A stretch of 64,000 nucleotides of DNA from Marthasterias glacialis. Its lineage: Eukaryota > Echinodermata > Asteroidea > Forcipulatida > Asteriidae. The translations under genes and the position numbers were made by a program. The notes under the pieces were generated by a model. That model had not been told where the DNA came from. It searched no databases and worked only from the letters and a program-made list of their open reading frames with translations. The DNA lies in assembly GCA_911728455.2 (NCBI GenBank), contig OU452239.1, forward strand, positions 8,064,884-8,128,883, in the 5' to 3' direction. Below, piece by piece: positions 63,654 to 64,000 of this stretch; position 1 is the stretch's first letter; each line of letters begins with the position of its first letter.

Positions 63654-64000
63654 ATAGCGGCCTTTGCTATTGTTGATGTACACACAGCATGGCCGTATGA
63701 ACTGGACATCTTCGGGGTGTCCTCACTCCGCGGTCCCTGGCATCCTCCCTGTTTATCTGGCAGCCCCAAGACCGGCATTTTCGGAAAGCCAATGAACAGG
63801 GCTTTCCAACCGTGTCAGATTTGTCAGTTTCCCGCCAATATTTTGGGAGATAGAGCCGTTGCTAAGTCTTGTTTTCACTTTGTTACAGCTTCGTGTACAA
63901 AAGTGCCATTAGACAGGCGTTTGAAACGCATTTGGAGCAGCCCCGCTCCCTGGTGATTTCAAGGCGGAAGATGGCCATGGCTGGCCGTGAAAACCAGATT

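Larger units (their letters stand above)
43079..64000 (+). repeat. ~485-bp tandem satellite, at least 43 units, runs off the right edge
   Basis: The marker TTTTCACTCTGTTACAG recurs 43 times, usually every 484-486 bp (e.g. starts near 45,260, 45,746, 46,231, 46,717, 47,203, 47,689, 48,173, 48,658, 49,142). Other conserved landmarks are TGACGTACACACAGCATGGC, CTCGGGGTGTCCTCACT, CCCAAGACCGGCATTTTCGG, TTTCCCGCCAATACTTTGGG and TTCGGATGCAGGACTAT. Two unit types differ in the last ~60 bp: type A has CGTTTTATTTTGCTTGCTTGG, type B CTTTTTTTAGCTGGCTTCGG; they are interspersed. Open frames of 60-230 codons appear on both strands in every unit and frames rotate because the unit is not a multiple of 3, so I do not call them genes. 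Truncated units occur at 43,079, ~51,889 and ~54,562. Confidence 0.97.

Noticed and set aside
43079..64000. Dozens of 60-230 codon open frames on both strands
   Set aside because: They repeat with the satellite, overlap each other on both strands, and their frame rotates because the unit is not a multiple of 3. Only the splice-bounded block is kept, as a hypothesis.
43079..64000. CRISPR array or centromeric alpha-satellite-like repeat with a CENP-B box
   Set aside because: The unit is ~485 bp without spacer structure, in an animal genome, and I find no good CENP-B box match. A centromeric role cannot be judged from one window.

Overview
This is a eukaryotic, AT-rich, intron-dense window carrying two protein-coding genes and a great deal of repeat DNA. 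Clean GT-AG introns, conserved animal cilia genes and the repeat families point to an invertebrate deuterostome. The repeats include tRNA-headed SINEs with ATTATT tails, CR1/L2-like LINE tails, and many MITEs beginning with motifs such as GGGCCCAATTTCATAGAGC. An echinoderm, probably a sea star, is my best guess. It rests on repeat style recalled from memory, not on a search.

Left third (1-10,600): the minus strand carries ANKS3 (ankyrin repeats plus a SAM domain). Nine coding exons with consistent phases run from the start codon at 7,720 to an exon ending at 189, and the C-terminus lies off the left edge. Its introns are full of SINE fragments, MITEs and a 16-bp minisatellite. About 2.9 kb separates its start codon from that of the next gene, which runs the opposite way. 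A candidate shared promoter lies at 8,880-9,090.

Middle (10,659-32,328): the plus strand carries DNAAF8 (human C16orf71), a dynein axonemal assembly factor. I resolve 22 coding exons giving 1,872 codons plus stop. The N-terminal third matches the short human protein block by block. The rest is an extension with five degenerate nucleoside-diphosphate-kinase-like modules that human DNAAF8 lacks. The head-to-head ANKS3/DNAAF8 arrangement is the one I remember from human 16p13.3, so this looks like an ancient ciliary gene pair.

32,329-41,813: a candidate spliced 3'UTR, then a MITE/SINE-rich stretch with no gene. At about 38,330-41,670 there is a 3.3-kb imperfect palindrome (foldback element), one arm of which is broken by a roughly 500-bp GC-richer insertion.

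41,814-64,000 (runs off the right edge): a tandem satellite with a ~485-bp unit, at least 43 recognisable units, decayed copies at its left edge and a nearly identical 2,673-bp higher-order duplication. Every full unit contains a 144-bp block bounded by splice-acceptor and splice-donor motifs. The block is in symmetric phase 2 and open in nearly all units. It looks like an amplified exon-plus-intron fragment and is the most unusual signal here. The reverse strand and other frames are also open in most units, so openness alone does not prove coding.
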